Of a stretch of DNA of 7,340 nucleotides, positions 1 through 7,247 are shown one piece after another. The stretch's first letter is position 1. The number at the start of each line of letters is the position of its first letter. The notes below the pieces were generated by a model. The model was not told where the DNA came from, made no database searches, and saw only the letters and a list, made by a program, of their open reading frames with translations. The translations under genes were made by a program, and so were the position numbers. Source of the DNA: Spirochaetia bacterium (GTDB taxonomy: Bacteria > Spirochaetota > Spirochaetia > Treponematales > Treponemataceae); contig CAAGIZ010000121.1 of the NCBI GenBank assembly GCA_900770075.1, forward strand, positions 1 through 7,340, read 5' to 3'.

Positions 1-2
1 AG

Positions 3-1322
3 GTGGCCTCTTTTTTTAAGGAAGGCATTTCCTGCATAAAGATTCGGTTTTCGCAAATCAGTCAGATAACTGCCATTGAAGCCCGCATCTTCAGCCATGA
101 GGCGGAACAGACAAAAAAAAGCGACGTCCACTATTCTTTTTTCACCATTGGAAACAAAACTTTCTGGATAAACGAGCTGATGAACATCGTTGCAGTGGAT
201 GTCTTTGGAATTTTTGTAATCCTTTTTCTGGTCTGTTTTACCTTTACCGGAAAAAACCGCATAAAATCAAAGAGAGATTTTTCAAAATTCTGGCTCATAA
301 TACCGGCAATGCTCTTTATAAGCGTGCTTTCGCTCTATGCAGGGCAATTCTGCTGCGAAAAACTGAACTTTATCGCAAAGGCAAATCCCGTAATTCAATT
401 TGCGGCAAAACTTCTGATTTCCGTCATGATAATTTCATTGTTTTTTCTTCTTCAAGTGCGAATAAAACTTCCCCTCACTTCCTTTCTGTACGGTTTTATG
501 GTCGTGCTTGTTTCAGCCGCCAGCATCTTTCTTTTCAGTCTGGCAGACATAACGGTTTTCTGGGTCTTTGTCCTTGAATACTTCATAGTTTATTTTACGA
601 GGAATTTTACCAGACTCTTTCCGCTGATAATTTCCTTTCTGCTCATGCTGATTCCCTTTCTGTCCTACATTGCCGTCTATTTTGCCGGTGTAAACGATGC
701 AGACGTAAAAATGCTGATTTCTGCTACCCTGTCAAAAAACATAATGCTGAGCCTTATTCTTTTTCCGTTTCAGGCAGTGTGGCTTAAGGTTCTGTTCCGC
801 CTTAAAGCTTTAAATAAGGACAAATCCCTGACTTTGAAGAAAATAGCCGGTTTTACCTTCCTCACCGCAGGAATAATCACCGTTTTTATGCTGTTCTTTG
901 CCTTTTTTACCTCAAAATTTGTCTACAGCAAAAAACACGATGTTCCTCAGTTTGCCATAACGGAACGTCCTCTGGAAAAAGACCTTTTCTGCGAGGTTTT
1001 TAAAGACAACTCTTCCAGCCTTCAGGCCTGCACACTGAAATTCCGCTCGAAAAAACAGGCGGTAAGGTGCACGGTAACGGTTTCAGGAGAAAGGGGAACT
1101 CCGGTTCTGGATTCATCTTACGGTTATTCGGTAACGGACAATTCCAGAACGGCAGTATTCCATATTCCAGACTTTCCGCCTCAGGAATTTGAAATAGAGT
1201 TTTCAACGGAAAAATCCCTGGACAAGACAATAGCGGTTACGGCCTTCTTTGAAACAGAAAAGGAAGGGGAACTGAAAAAAGAAACGGTCATTCTTTTTGC
1301 CGGCGGAGAAAACACAAAGTGA
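3..1322 (+). CDS. Multi-pass membrane protein, C-terminal part (possible M28/ERMP1-like membrane peptidase), 5'-partial
   Basis: The frame is open from the window edge. The GTG at position 3 is its first possible start, but no ribosome site can be seen before it, so the gene probably begins upstream. By eye there are about eight hydrophobic segments, near residues 60-82, 96-114, 130-151, 158-180, 182-198, 204-229, 245-266 and 281-303. A soluble, beta-rich domain of about 135 residues (304-439) follows and probably lies outside the inner membrane. The first 60 residues are soluble. They contain GISCIKI (8-14), which resembles the late beta-strand of M28 aminopeptidase folds, and HYSFFTIG (43-50) just before the first membrane segment. 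A peptidase domain, then a membrane bundle, then a C-terminal beta domain is the ERMP1/Fxna layout. No metal ligands are visible in the window, so the peptidase assignment is inference. An unrelated transporter-like protein is possible. Its stop overlaps the dinB start, so the two are probably co-transcribed. Confidence 0.7.
   Translation: MASFFKEGISCIKIRFSQISQITAIEARIFSHEAEQTKKSDVHYSFFTIGNKTFWINELMNIVAVDVFGIFVILFLVCFTFTGKNRIKSKRDFSKFWLIIPAMLFISVLSLYAGQFCCEKLNFIAKANPVIQFAAKLLISVMIISLFFLLQVRIKLPLTSFLYGFMVVLVSAASIFLFSLADITVFWVFVLEYFIVYFTRNFTRLFPLIISFLLMLIPFLSYIAVYFAGVNDADVKMLISATLSKNIMLSLILFPFQAVWLKVLFRLKALNKDKSLTLKKIAGFTFLTAGIITVFMLFFAFFTSKFVYSKKHDVPQFAITERPLEKDLFCEVFKDNSSSLQACTLKFRSKKQAVRCTVTVSGERGTPVLDSSYGYSVTDNSRTAVFHIPDFPPQEFEIEFSTEKSLDKTIAVTAFFETEKEGELKKETVILFAGGENTK
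1302..1308 (+). promoter_or_regulatory. Ribosome binding site and GTGA overlap for dinB
   Basis: GGCGGAG ends 10 nt before the GTG at 1319. That GTG shares four bases (GTGA, 1319-1322) with the TGA stop of the upstream membrane protein, an arrangement typical of translational coupling. Choosing this GTG places the first catalytic aspartate at residue 9, matching D8 of E. coli Pol IV, which supports the start. No separate promoter or intergenic space exists for dinB. Confidence 0.6.
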
Positions 1323-2479
1323 AAAACTTTTTCATCCATGCAGACTTAGATGCCTTTTTTGCCTCTGTCGAAATTCTGGATCATCCTGAATGGAAAAACC
1401 TTCCCGTAATCGTAGGCGGAAAGCCGGAAGACCGCAGATCCGTCGTTTCCACAGCATCCTATGAAGCGAGAAAATACGGAGTACACTCTGCAATGCCCAC
1501 TGCAACGGCAGCCCGGCTCTGTCCCAACGGAATTTTCGTCCGTCCAAGAATGGAACGGTATCTTGAACTTTCAGAAAAAGTCATGGAAATTTTTTCCAGA
1601 TATTCTCCCGACATACAGCAGATTTCCATCGATGAAGCGTTCATAGACCTGACAGGAACGGAAAAACTCTTCGGGCCTGCAAACAAAACCGCCCTCAAGA
1701 TAAAGCAGACTGTTTTTAAGGAAACAGGTCTTACAGTTTCCCTGGGGCTGGCACCCACAAAATACCTTGCAAAGCTGGCGTCCGAAATGAACAAGCCGGA
1801 CGGTTTTTTTGAAATAAAAGAGGGAGAAGAAGAACAGTTCATGCTTTCCCTTCCCTTAAAAAAAATATGGGGACTGGGAGAAAAGGGACTTGCCCTTCTC
1901 AAAACCCAGGGCATCAACACCACAAAAGACCTGCACTCAAAACCCCTGAACCTTCTGACAGCCCTCTTCGGTCAGGCAGCGGGCAGTTTTCTGTACGGGG
2001 CGGTGCGAGGAGAAGAAAAAGAAACCTTTACCAGAGAGCCGAAAAGCCACTCAATCAGCACAGAAAACACCTATTCCTTTGACTTGACGTCTAAAGAAGC
2101 AATAGAAACAGCACTTCTGGAACTGAGCTACACGCTGATATGGCGGATGCGGAAGGAAAATTTACGGAGCTTCGCCATAGGGCTTAAAATCCGATACGAA
2201 AATTTTACGACCGTAACGGTTCACCAGACCCTTTCCAGAGAAATAGGCAGTATAGACGATTTATTTTTTCAGGCAAAAAAACTTTTTGAAAAAAAAGCAG
2301 ACCCGGGCAAGGGCATAAGGCTTCTGGGGCTTTCCCTTCTGAACACAGAAAGTGCAGACAGTCCAAGGCAAAGGGAACTTTTCGACTTTGGGGAAGAAAA
2401 AAAACGCAGGGTCGAAGAGGCAGTGTTAAAGACACAAAACAACATTCCGGGAATAAAGATAACGAAAGCCAGGCTTTTA
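1319..2479 (+). other. dinB: DinB moiety: Y-family DNA polymerase IV, residues 1-387
   Basis: This part performs error-prone translesion synthesis in the cytoplasm, docked on the sliding clamp. The palm and fingers carry D9 in HADLDAFFASVE, with F14 at the steric-gate position, the SYEARKYGV motif (47-55), and the catalytic pair D105-E106 in SIDEAF. The thumb HhH is IWGLGEKG (183-190). The little finger spans about 242-342 and ends in GIRLLGLSL. A clamp-binding motif QRELFDF starts at Q351. The tail then follows the pattern usual in bacterial DinB proteins, a charged helix ending in KARLL at 383-387, which is where such proteins normally stop. All catalytic residues are present, so the enzyme should be active. 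No LexA-type operator is visible, because the start lies inside the upstream gene. What is abnormal is only what follows L387: NGDF, then a signal peptide. Confidence 0.93.
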
Positions 2480-5400
2480 AACGGAGATTTCCTCAAGTCC
2501 ATCCTGCTGCCCCTTTTTTTTACAGCAGTCATGCTTTTTCCTGGGGAAAAAATACATTCAGCCTCTGAAACAGCAGTTTCCACAGAACGAAATGCCGACG
2601 GTGCAGGCTCCATAGTCTTTAATTCCACCCGGCTTCCGCCGCAAAATGAAGGACAGGCCGGTCTTTTCAGTGATGATTCAGAAAAAAAAAGCCTTTTCAA
2701 GAGTACTGTCCTTGACAAGGATGCAGAATTCTTTGCAGAAGGCTACTGGAAATCAGTTTTAACCGAAAATTTTTCCTCAACCTTCAGTTCACTTTCCGCT
2801 CCTGTCTTTTCCCCAGGTGCTCCCGTACTTTCTTCGGAAGTAAACCTGAGCCTTTTTTTCCTTCTTGACAGGAAGTGGTTTTTTGAGGCGGATTTTGCAG
2901 ATCACTTTGAAAAAAACACAGTCGCGGCAGGTTATTACGGTGAGGGAATTTTAAAGAACCTGAGGATTGCCAACAGGGGAATAATTTTTCCCTCAGGTTA
3001 TTCAATTGATGATTTTAATCGTGGAATAGGAGGCGGAACAAATCTTGCACCCGGAATTTCTGCCCGCTTTGAAACACAATCCGTAACGGCTGACGCAGTC
3101 TTGAGGTACGACTCCCTTGAAGCACAGACAAAGACCTGGTACGGAAAAAACCTCGCCTCAACAAGTTTTTTTGAACTTTCCGATTACGTTACGGGATTGC
3201 AATACGTGCTGCCCTCAAAAGATGCAGTTTCTGCAGTCAAGTCGGTTTTTGTCGAAGATTCTGAAGGAAAATACAGGGATGAAAAAGGCAGAAAATTCAA
3301 AAAACTCAACTCCTCCCAGTACCTTCTAAGTGCCGCAAACTGTTCAATTTTTTTCTCAAAAGAGGCAAAAACCGCACTGTGGGCAGGAGTTTTACCTGCA
3401 GTAGCAGTCGAGTACGACACTTCCTATTCAGCCTCCCGGGCAGCAGCGGAATTAGGAAGCTACGGTCTTTCAGAAAGCCCTGGCGAAGGATTTCTCGGAG
3501 AAACCCAGAAGTTTTTTTCAAGAAACCTGAATGAATATTCACTTCCCCTGACAGGAAGGATAAACGGCTCAGAAATTTTCTATATACAATACCCAAGAAA
3601 ATTCTCGCCTTACGCAGTCTGCAATAAATACGATGCCTCAACCACCAGTGCCGTGCCCGAAAGTGCCGCCGTCTCCACGGAAAACACTTCCGTCCAGAAT
3701 ACAAATTTTTCAGTGCTTTTGGGGGAAAGCGAATTTTCAGACGTCCTTACGGACTTTCTCGGAACCACCAGAATCTTTGCAGAAGTCTTTCGGGAAAGCT
3801 ATTCCACCCCGATTTCTGCCCTGTACCGTTTTCCATTTTGCACTACAGACGAAGGATGTTACCTGGGCTTAAAACCTGCCACCGACTTAAAGGTTTCCCT
3901 ACGCTCCTTCACCCCCGTTTCCCGGTTTGAAATAGGCACGAATGCCTCCGGCGGTACAGTCCTCGTGTTCATAAACGGCATTCAGGACGGAGCCGCAGTT
4001 TACGACAAGGATTCAGGCTGTATAACCCTTTCCCTTCCTGTTTCTGCTTCCGACAAGATAACTGCCCAATGGTACGAAGACACTTCAAACTCCGGTGCAG
4101 GTTCTCTTGCCGCCTCCATGGGAATAAAAAAACAGTTCACCCCGAATTTTTCAGGAGACGTTTCAATGGCAGTGCGCTGGACTTTGCCCGGAGAAAAATC
4201 TTATTCAGACTTTTACACACCGGCTCCCGGCTACGCAGCCCTTGCAGGAGGACTGGACTATTCGGCAGAAAATTTCCGGCTTAAAAACACAGTTGCCGTA
4301 AGCATGGAACAGCCCGACACCAGGGGAAAATACCTCATTTCGGAGATGGACGAAGAAAAAAAACAAACCATATACCTTGCAAAAGAAGCCGCAGTCAGCC
4401 TGCCCGACTTTCTTATTCCGCTGTTAAATCCTCAGCCCGGAAGCACAGACAGAAACATTGAACTGGAAGGTGAAAAAAATGGTTCTGTAAGTGCAGTAAA
4501 AGGCAGGACTGATTCTGAAATTTCAGGTTATGCCGCAATTTTTGACTGGGATTTTTCAGGTATGGACGGAAACTGTTCAGAAAAATTTCCATATTGGGCA
4601 GCTCTTTCCCTGAAAATTTCAGAAGGCTCCGGCTTTCTCAGTTCCTGCAGCGAGTTTTCCATAGCCCTCAAAGTGGCAGAAGAGAATTCCGCCTTGATTT
4701 ACGGTGATTTTGAACTTTTTCTTCAATTAGGAATAGAAGCAGACGAAGAAGTGGAATTTGAAGACCAGGAATTTGTTCCCACATGGAAAATCGGAGCGTC
4801 AGACGGAAACACGGACTCAAACGTAAGGCTTTCCTTTGACCCGCAAAAAAGCGGCTGGCAGACCGTAACTGTAAAAATCCCGGAAGAACAGAGACAGCTT
4901 CTTTCAGAAAACACAGGAGCAAGGCTAATCCTCACTTCAAAGACAAAAAGTTCCGGAAGAATTTATGCAGGTCCCTGCGAAACCGCCGAAGCGGGGTTTA
5001 CCATCAGAAGCGAAAACGGTTCAGATTGCAGAAGCCTTTCAGTAAGGGAAAGATCCGGCAGTTCAAACTACATCACGGTTTTTCAATTCAGCAACACAGA
5101 AAAAGACACCTTCACCCTTTCAAGATATTTTAACGAAACCAGCCTTGAAAACTACAGGCTTCTAAAGCTGAATTTAAAATTCTCAGGTTCAGGATTGGGG
5201 CAGAGCGACGATTCGGAGTATATGACCATAAGCTTTGACCGTCCCCAAAAAGACGGAACCTTCAAGACCGCCCTCAGGTTCACGCTGAACGCCCGGGAAC
5301 TGTCGGAACTCTCCCAAAAAAACAATTTTTACGACATAAAAATAAACCTTTCCGACAAAAAAACAAATCTGGGAACAATCGAAAACCTTGATACTTCCGT

Positions 5401-7237
5401 CGCAGCGTCAAGGTTTACGGTAGAATTTACAGGCATTTCTCCAGCAGAACTGAGCCTTGACAGCCTGTACCTGGAAGAAAGCCAGCCCTATTTTACGGTG
5501 CAGGACCTTGCAAAGGCTTTCTGGAAAAAAGACGGAGAAGTGCTGAAAATAAAAGACCGGGTTCTTCTTAAAGACGTGAATATTCAGGCAGACGCACAGA
5601 CATCTGCAAGACTAAAAAACTCTTCAAATCTTGAAAACTTCGGCAGCGACAGTTCCCGAAACCTCATTTCAGCAAGCGCAAGGGCAGGTTTTGTGCTTTC
5701 CGGAATTGAATTTTCAGCCGCTGCAGGTAAAACAGAGCTTTCACACACCATAAAAAATGAATCTCCCCTCTTTGGAATCCTTACGGCAGAAGACAGCTGT
5801 TACTTTGACTCTTCTGGCAAAACCCTGAAAAAGTCCAATTCCGTTAAAGCAGATTTTTCTCCACTCAAAATGCCGGTTTCCTTCTCGATACAGGCGGATG
5901 CCGGTTCAGACCTTTGGGCATTGACACAGGACGTAAAGGCAAGCATGAACCTGAATACAGCTCCCCTGTCTGTCAGGTTCAATTCCGGAGTAAACCAGAA
6001 AATTCTTCCGTCTGCTTCCAGCGGAATACAAACCTACGAAACAAAAAATTACTTTTCTTCATGGCACAAAATAACGTCTCTGGAATTCAACGCGGGAAAA
6101 AAAGAAGCCGCCTCAAGAACAGTCTTTGCAAAAATCTCCCTTAAATTAAGCCTGCTGCCTTCAGTCTTTGAACCTGAATACGATTTTTCCGCAGAAGAAA
6201 AATACAAAAACTCTTCATATATAACCTATTCTGACACCACAGCCCAGACTTTAACGCTGCCCTTTTCCATAAAAAGACAGAATTTTTATCTTGAATGGAA
6301 AAAAAGCAGCGGAGGAACTGAAAAAACCGCTCTAAAGGAAAGATATGCGGAGGATTTTCAGAAAATGGCAGAAGGGATGAACGGCAGAAGCTGGTATTTC
6401 AAGGCAATTCCGTTTTTCGATCTGGCAGACAGTTCCCTGAAAAAAGAAGTCCTGTCCGACTCCAAGATGAACGAAAACTCCACTGAAAACCTCTTCTATT
6501 CTACCTGCTATTCCGCCGGCTGGAAAAGAAACATCTTCGGAAACTCCAGAGACTTTTATCTTCCTCAAAATCTTTCCGTTTCTGTCCAGAGAGACATAAA
6601 AACCTCTTCCTCCGCCACCGATGTCTGCCAGTTTAAGGGAACTGCAGGGTACAGCGCCTTCAATGTTTTTGGAAGCAAAAGTGCCCTTCACATTACGGAC
6701 ATTTTTGAACAGGACGAGTACCTGACGTCTTTTTCCTTCGCCTTAAAACTTCCCGGAACGGACTTTTCTTCAGCCACAACCCTTATTTCTTTCTACACGC
6801 AGGAAACGTTCTACATAAAAAAAGGAGAATCCTTAAAAACCGGATCTGAATTCTGCTATGAGGACAAAAATAACTTCACCGTAAAAACCACGGCAATCTG
6901 GAAACGCCCCGGAAAATCTTCCTTCATTCAAAAGCCCGTAAACAGCATTTTCAGGCGTTTTGACGGAATTTTAAGCCGGCAGACAGACAGGACAGAAAGC
7001 AAAAACAAGCTTTCAAGGACGGACAGCATAAATGGGGCCTTTTCAAAATCAAAACTTTTGTCCACAGCTTCAACTCCGGCATACAGACAGTTTTTTGAAT
7101 ACCTTCATACCCTGGACTTTGACCTGAATGATTTTGCCTCCGTCACCACTTCCCTCGGACTAAGCTACAGCCGTTATTCAAAAAAAGAAACGGTTCTCAG
7201 CGCAGAATTACAGATTGGAGCGACAGTGAAATTTTAA
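1319..7237 (+). CDS. dinB: DNA polymerase IV (DinB) fused in frame to a giant exported outer-membrane beta-barrel protein
   Basis: One uninterrupted frame of 1972 codons encodes two unrelated proteins. Residues 1-387 are a full-length Y-family translesion polymerase of about 390 residues, the normal family size. Residues 392-1972 are a secreted beta-rich protein beginning with a Sec signal peptide (about 393-415) and ending in an outer-membrane beta-signal with terminal Phe. No stop separates them, and no ATG, GTG or TTG lies at the signal peptide start. A cytoplasmic DNA polymerase joined to an outer-membrane protein makes no evident functional sense as one chain. I therefore read it as two genes whose boundary has been lost, or is crossed by recoding, in this sequence. 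A true fusion could still yield both products if signal peptidase cleaves the internal signal. The two parts are described separately below. The upstream membrane-protein gene overlaps its start by 4 nt, and a convergent gene ends 10 nt past its stop. Confidence 0.85.
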   Translation: MKNFFIHADLDAFFASVEILDHPEWKNLPVIVGGKPEDRRSVVSTASYEARKYGVHSAMPTATAARLCPNGIFVRPRMERYLELSEKVMEIFSRYSPDIQQISIDEAFIDLTGTEKLFGPANKTALKIKQTVFKETGLTVSLGLAPTKYLAKLASEMNKPDGFFEIKEGEEEQFMLSLPLKKIWGLGEKGLALLKTQGINTTKDLHSKPLNLLTALFGQAAGSFLYGAVRGEEKETFTREPKSHSISTENTYSFDLTSKEAIETALLELSYTLIWRMRKENLRSFAIGLKIRYENFTTVTVHQTLSREIGSIDDLFFQAKKLFEKKADPGKGIRLLGLSLLNTESADSPRQRELFDFGEEKKRRVEEAVLKTQNNIPGIKITKARLLNGDFLKSILLPLFFTAVMLFPGEKIHSASETAVSTERNADGAGSIVFNSTRLPPQNEGQAGLFSDDSEKKSLFKSTVLDKDAEFFAEGYWKSVLTENFSSTFSSLSAPVFSPGAPVLSSEVNLSLFFLLDRKWFFEADFADHFEKNTVAAGYYGEGILKNLRIANRGIIFPSGYSIDDFNRGIGGGTNLAPGISARFETQSVTADAVLRYDSLEAQTKTWYGKNLASTSFFELSDYVTGLQYVLPSKDAVSAVKSVFVEDSEGKYRDEKGRKFKKLNSSQYLLSAANCSIFFSKEAKTALWAGVLPAVAVEYDTSYSASRAAAELGSYGLSESPGEGFLGETQKFFSRNLNEYSLPLTGRINGSEIFYIQYPRKFSPYAVCNKYDASTTSAVPESAAVSTENTSVQNTNFSVLLGESEFSDVLTDFLGTTRIFAEVFRESYSTPISALYRFPFCTTDEGCYLGLKPATDLKVSLRSFTPVSRFEIGTNASGGTVLVFINGIQDGAAVYDKDSGCITLSLPVSASDKITAQWYEDTSNSGAGSLAASMGIKKQFTPNFSGDVSMAVRWTLPGEKSYSDFYTPAPGYAALAGGLDYSAENFRLKNTVAVSMEQPDTRGKYLISEMDEEKKQTIYLAKEAAVSLPDFLIPLLNPQPGSTDRNIELEGEKNGSVSAVKGRTDSEISGYAAIFDWDFSGMDGNCSEKFPYWAALSLKISEGSGFLSSCSEFSIALKVAEENSALIYGDFELFLQLGIEADEEVEFEDQEFVPTWKIGASDGNTDSNVRLSFDPQKSGWQTVTVKIPEEQRQLLSENTGARLILTSKTKSSGRIYAGPCETAEAGFTIRSENGSDCRSLSVRERSGSSNYITVFQFSNTEKDTFTLSRYFNETSLENYRLLKLNLKFSGSGLGQSDDSEYMTISFDRPQKDGTFKTALRFTLNARELSELSQKNNFYDIKINLSDKKTNLGTIENLDTSVAASRFTVEFTGISPAELSLDSLYLEESQPYFTVQDLAKAFWKKDGEVLKIKDRVLLKDVNIQADAQTSARLKNSSNLENFGSDSSRNLISASARAGFVLSGIEFSAAAGKTELSHTIKNESPLFGILTAEDSCYFDSSGKTLKKSNSVKADFSPLKMPVSFSIQADAGSDLWALTQDVKASMNLNTAPLSVRFNSGVNQKILPSASSGIQTYETKNYFSSWHKITSLEFNAGKKEAASRTVFAKISLKLSLLPSVFEPEYDFSAEEKYKNSSYITYSDTTAQTLTLPFSIKRQNFYLEWKKSSGGTEKTALKERYAEDFQKMAEGMNGRSWYFKAIPFFDLADSSLKKEVLSDSKMNENSTENLFYSTCYSAGWKRNIFGNSRDFYLPQNLSVSVQRDIKTSSSATDVCQFKGTAGYSAFNVFGSKSALHITDIFEQDEYLTSFSFALKLPGTDFSSATTLISFYTQETFYIKKGESLKTGSEFCYEDKNNFTVKTTAIWKRPGKSSFIQKPVNSIFRRFDGILSRQTDRTESKNKLSRTDSINGAFSKSKLLSTASTPAYRQFFEYLHTLDFDLNDFASVTTSLGLSYSRYSKKETVLSAELQIGATVKF
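2476..2482 (+). other. Slippery heptamer T TTA AAC at the DinB end, with +1-frame TAA
   Basis: The last two DinB leucine codons and the next codon read CTT TTA AAC. This places the canonical X XXY YYZ frameshift heptamer (U UUA AAC) exactly in the zero frame. A -1 shift would add 28 residues and stop at TGA 2566-2568. A +1 shift, or loss of one T from the run at 2475-2478, brings TAA (2478-2480) into frame and ends DinB as KARL. No strong structure sits at the usual 5-9 nt spacing, so recoding is only a possibility. The motif itself is directly visible. Confidence 0.35.
2483..2486 (+). promoter_or_regulatory. Shine-Dalgarno-like GGAG before the signal peptide, lacking a usable start codon
   Basis: GGAG lies 5 nt upstream of codon CTC (2492-2494), which is followed by AAG TCC ATC CTG CTG (KSILL). 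An ordinary secreted protein would begin Met-Lys-Ser-Ile-Leu-Leu here, so the motif sits where a ribosome site should be, but CTC is not an accepted start. The nearest in-frame alternatives are ATC 2501, CTG 2504, ATG 2531 (inside the hydrophobic core) and GTG 2423 (inside dinB, with GAGG only 2 nt away). It may be a relic of the original gene start. Confidence 0.4.
2495..2563 (+). other. Internal Sec signal peptide (residues 393-415)
   Basis: A single Lys (K393) is followed by a hydrophobic core, ILLPLFFTAVMLF (395-407), a Pro-Gly turn, and a signal-peptidase-I-like end near KIHSA at 411-415. There is no lipobox cysteine. The sequence after it is polar and beta-rich, as expected of an exported protein. 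It lies 392 residues into the reading frame, immediately after the natural end of DinB. Confidence 0.75.
2504..2528 (+). repeat. Inverted repeat CTGCTG / CAGCAG around a T8 run
   Basis: A perfect 6-bp inverted repeat (2504-2509 with 2523-2528) encloses a 13-nt loop containing CCCC and eight T (2514-2521). It lies in the signal peptide codons, 21 nt past the slippery heptamer. The T-run is in the loop rather than after the stem, so it is not an intrinsic terminator. It may be chance. Confidence 0.3.
7202..7234 (+). other. C-terminal outer-membrane beta-signal
   Basis: The last eleven residues, AELQIGATVKF (1962-1972), alternate hydrophobic and polar side chains and end in Phe, the classical signature read by the BAM machinery for the last strand of an outer-membrane barrel. 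The preceding strand, VTTSLGLSYSRYS, is of the same type. Confidence 0.7.
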
Positions 7238-7247
7238 GGTCTGACAC

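Larger units (their letters stand above)
2492..7237 (+). other. Outer-membrane moiety: giant SprA-like beta-barrel protein, residues 392-1972
   Basis: About 1580 residues, rich in Ser, Phe, Tyr and alternating polar/hydrophobic strands. In order: a signal peptide (393-415); a low-complexity linker; an N-terminal strand-rich region (about 508-611) with LRIANRGIIFPSG near 547-559; a hairpin module VFINGIQDGAAVYDKDSG and following strands (about 883-921); FDWDFSG near 1074-1080; two beta-sandwich-like segments (about 1070-1225 and 1259-1392), the second ending LSLDSLYLEE; and a C-terminal barrel (about 1405-1972). This order recalls SprA/Sov, the type 9 secretion translocon: an EAGN-type region, a DYxxGxVxF-type hairpin, a DDFE-type element, sandwich domains and a WVNELR-type strand. 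The agreement is from memory of the family, the length is shorter than the usual 2300-2500, and no key motif is exact, so SprA homology is a hypothesis. A general large spirochaete outer-membrane protein is the safer description. Confidence 0.7.

Noticed and set aside
3..5. GTG as the true start of the first gene
   Set aside because: No ribosome site can be seen, and the following residues look like the interior of a larger soluble domain. A window-edge truncation is more likely.
1459..1923. 154-codon antisense frame within dinB
   Set aside because: It lies entirely over the conserved polymerase palm coding sequence, and its product shows no recognisable domain. It is a shadow of the plus-strand codons.
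2423..2425. GTG inside dinB as the true start of the exported protein
   Set aside because: It would give a signal peptide with a long n-region, which is possible, but the upstream GAGG is only 2 nt away and the codon lies in the conserved DinB tail. Kept only as an alternative.
2504..2528. Intrinsic terminator between dinB and the outer-membrane gene
   Set aside because: The T-run is in the loop of the hairpin rather than after the stem, and the stem has only 6 bp.
2269..2718. 149-codon antisense frame spanning the DinB/outer-membrane junction
   Set aside because: Considered because it crosses the odd junction. It has a basic, Ser/Arg/Pro-rich composition with no motif and lies opposite clear domains on both sides, so it is best explained as a shadow frame.
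3645..3710. Possible repeat of the AVSTE motif (near residues 418-422 and in the Ser/Thr-rich stretch here)
   Set aside because: Only five residues are shared, within low-complexity sequence. This is not a supported repeat.
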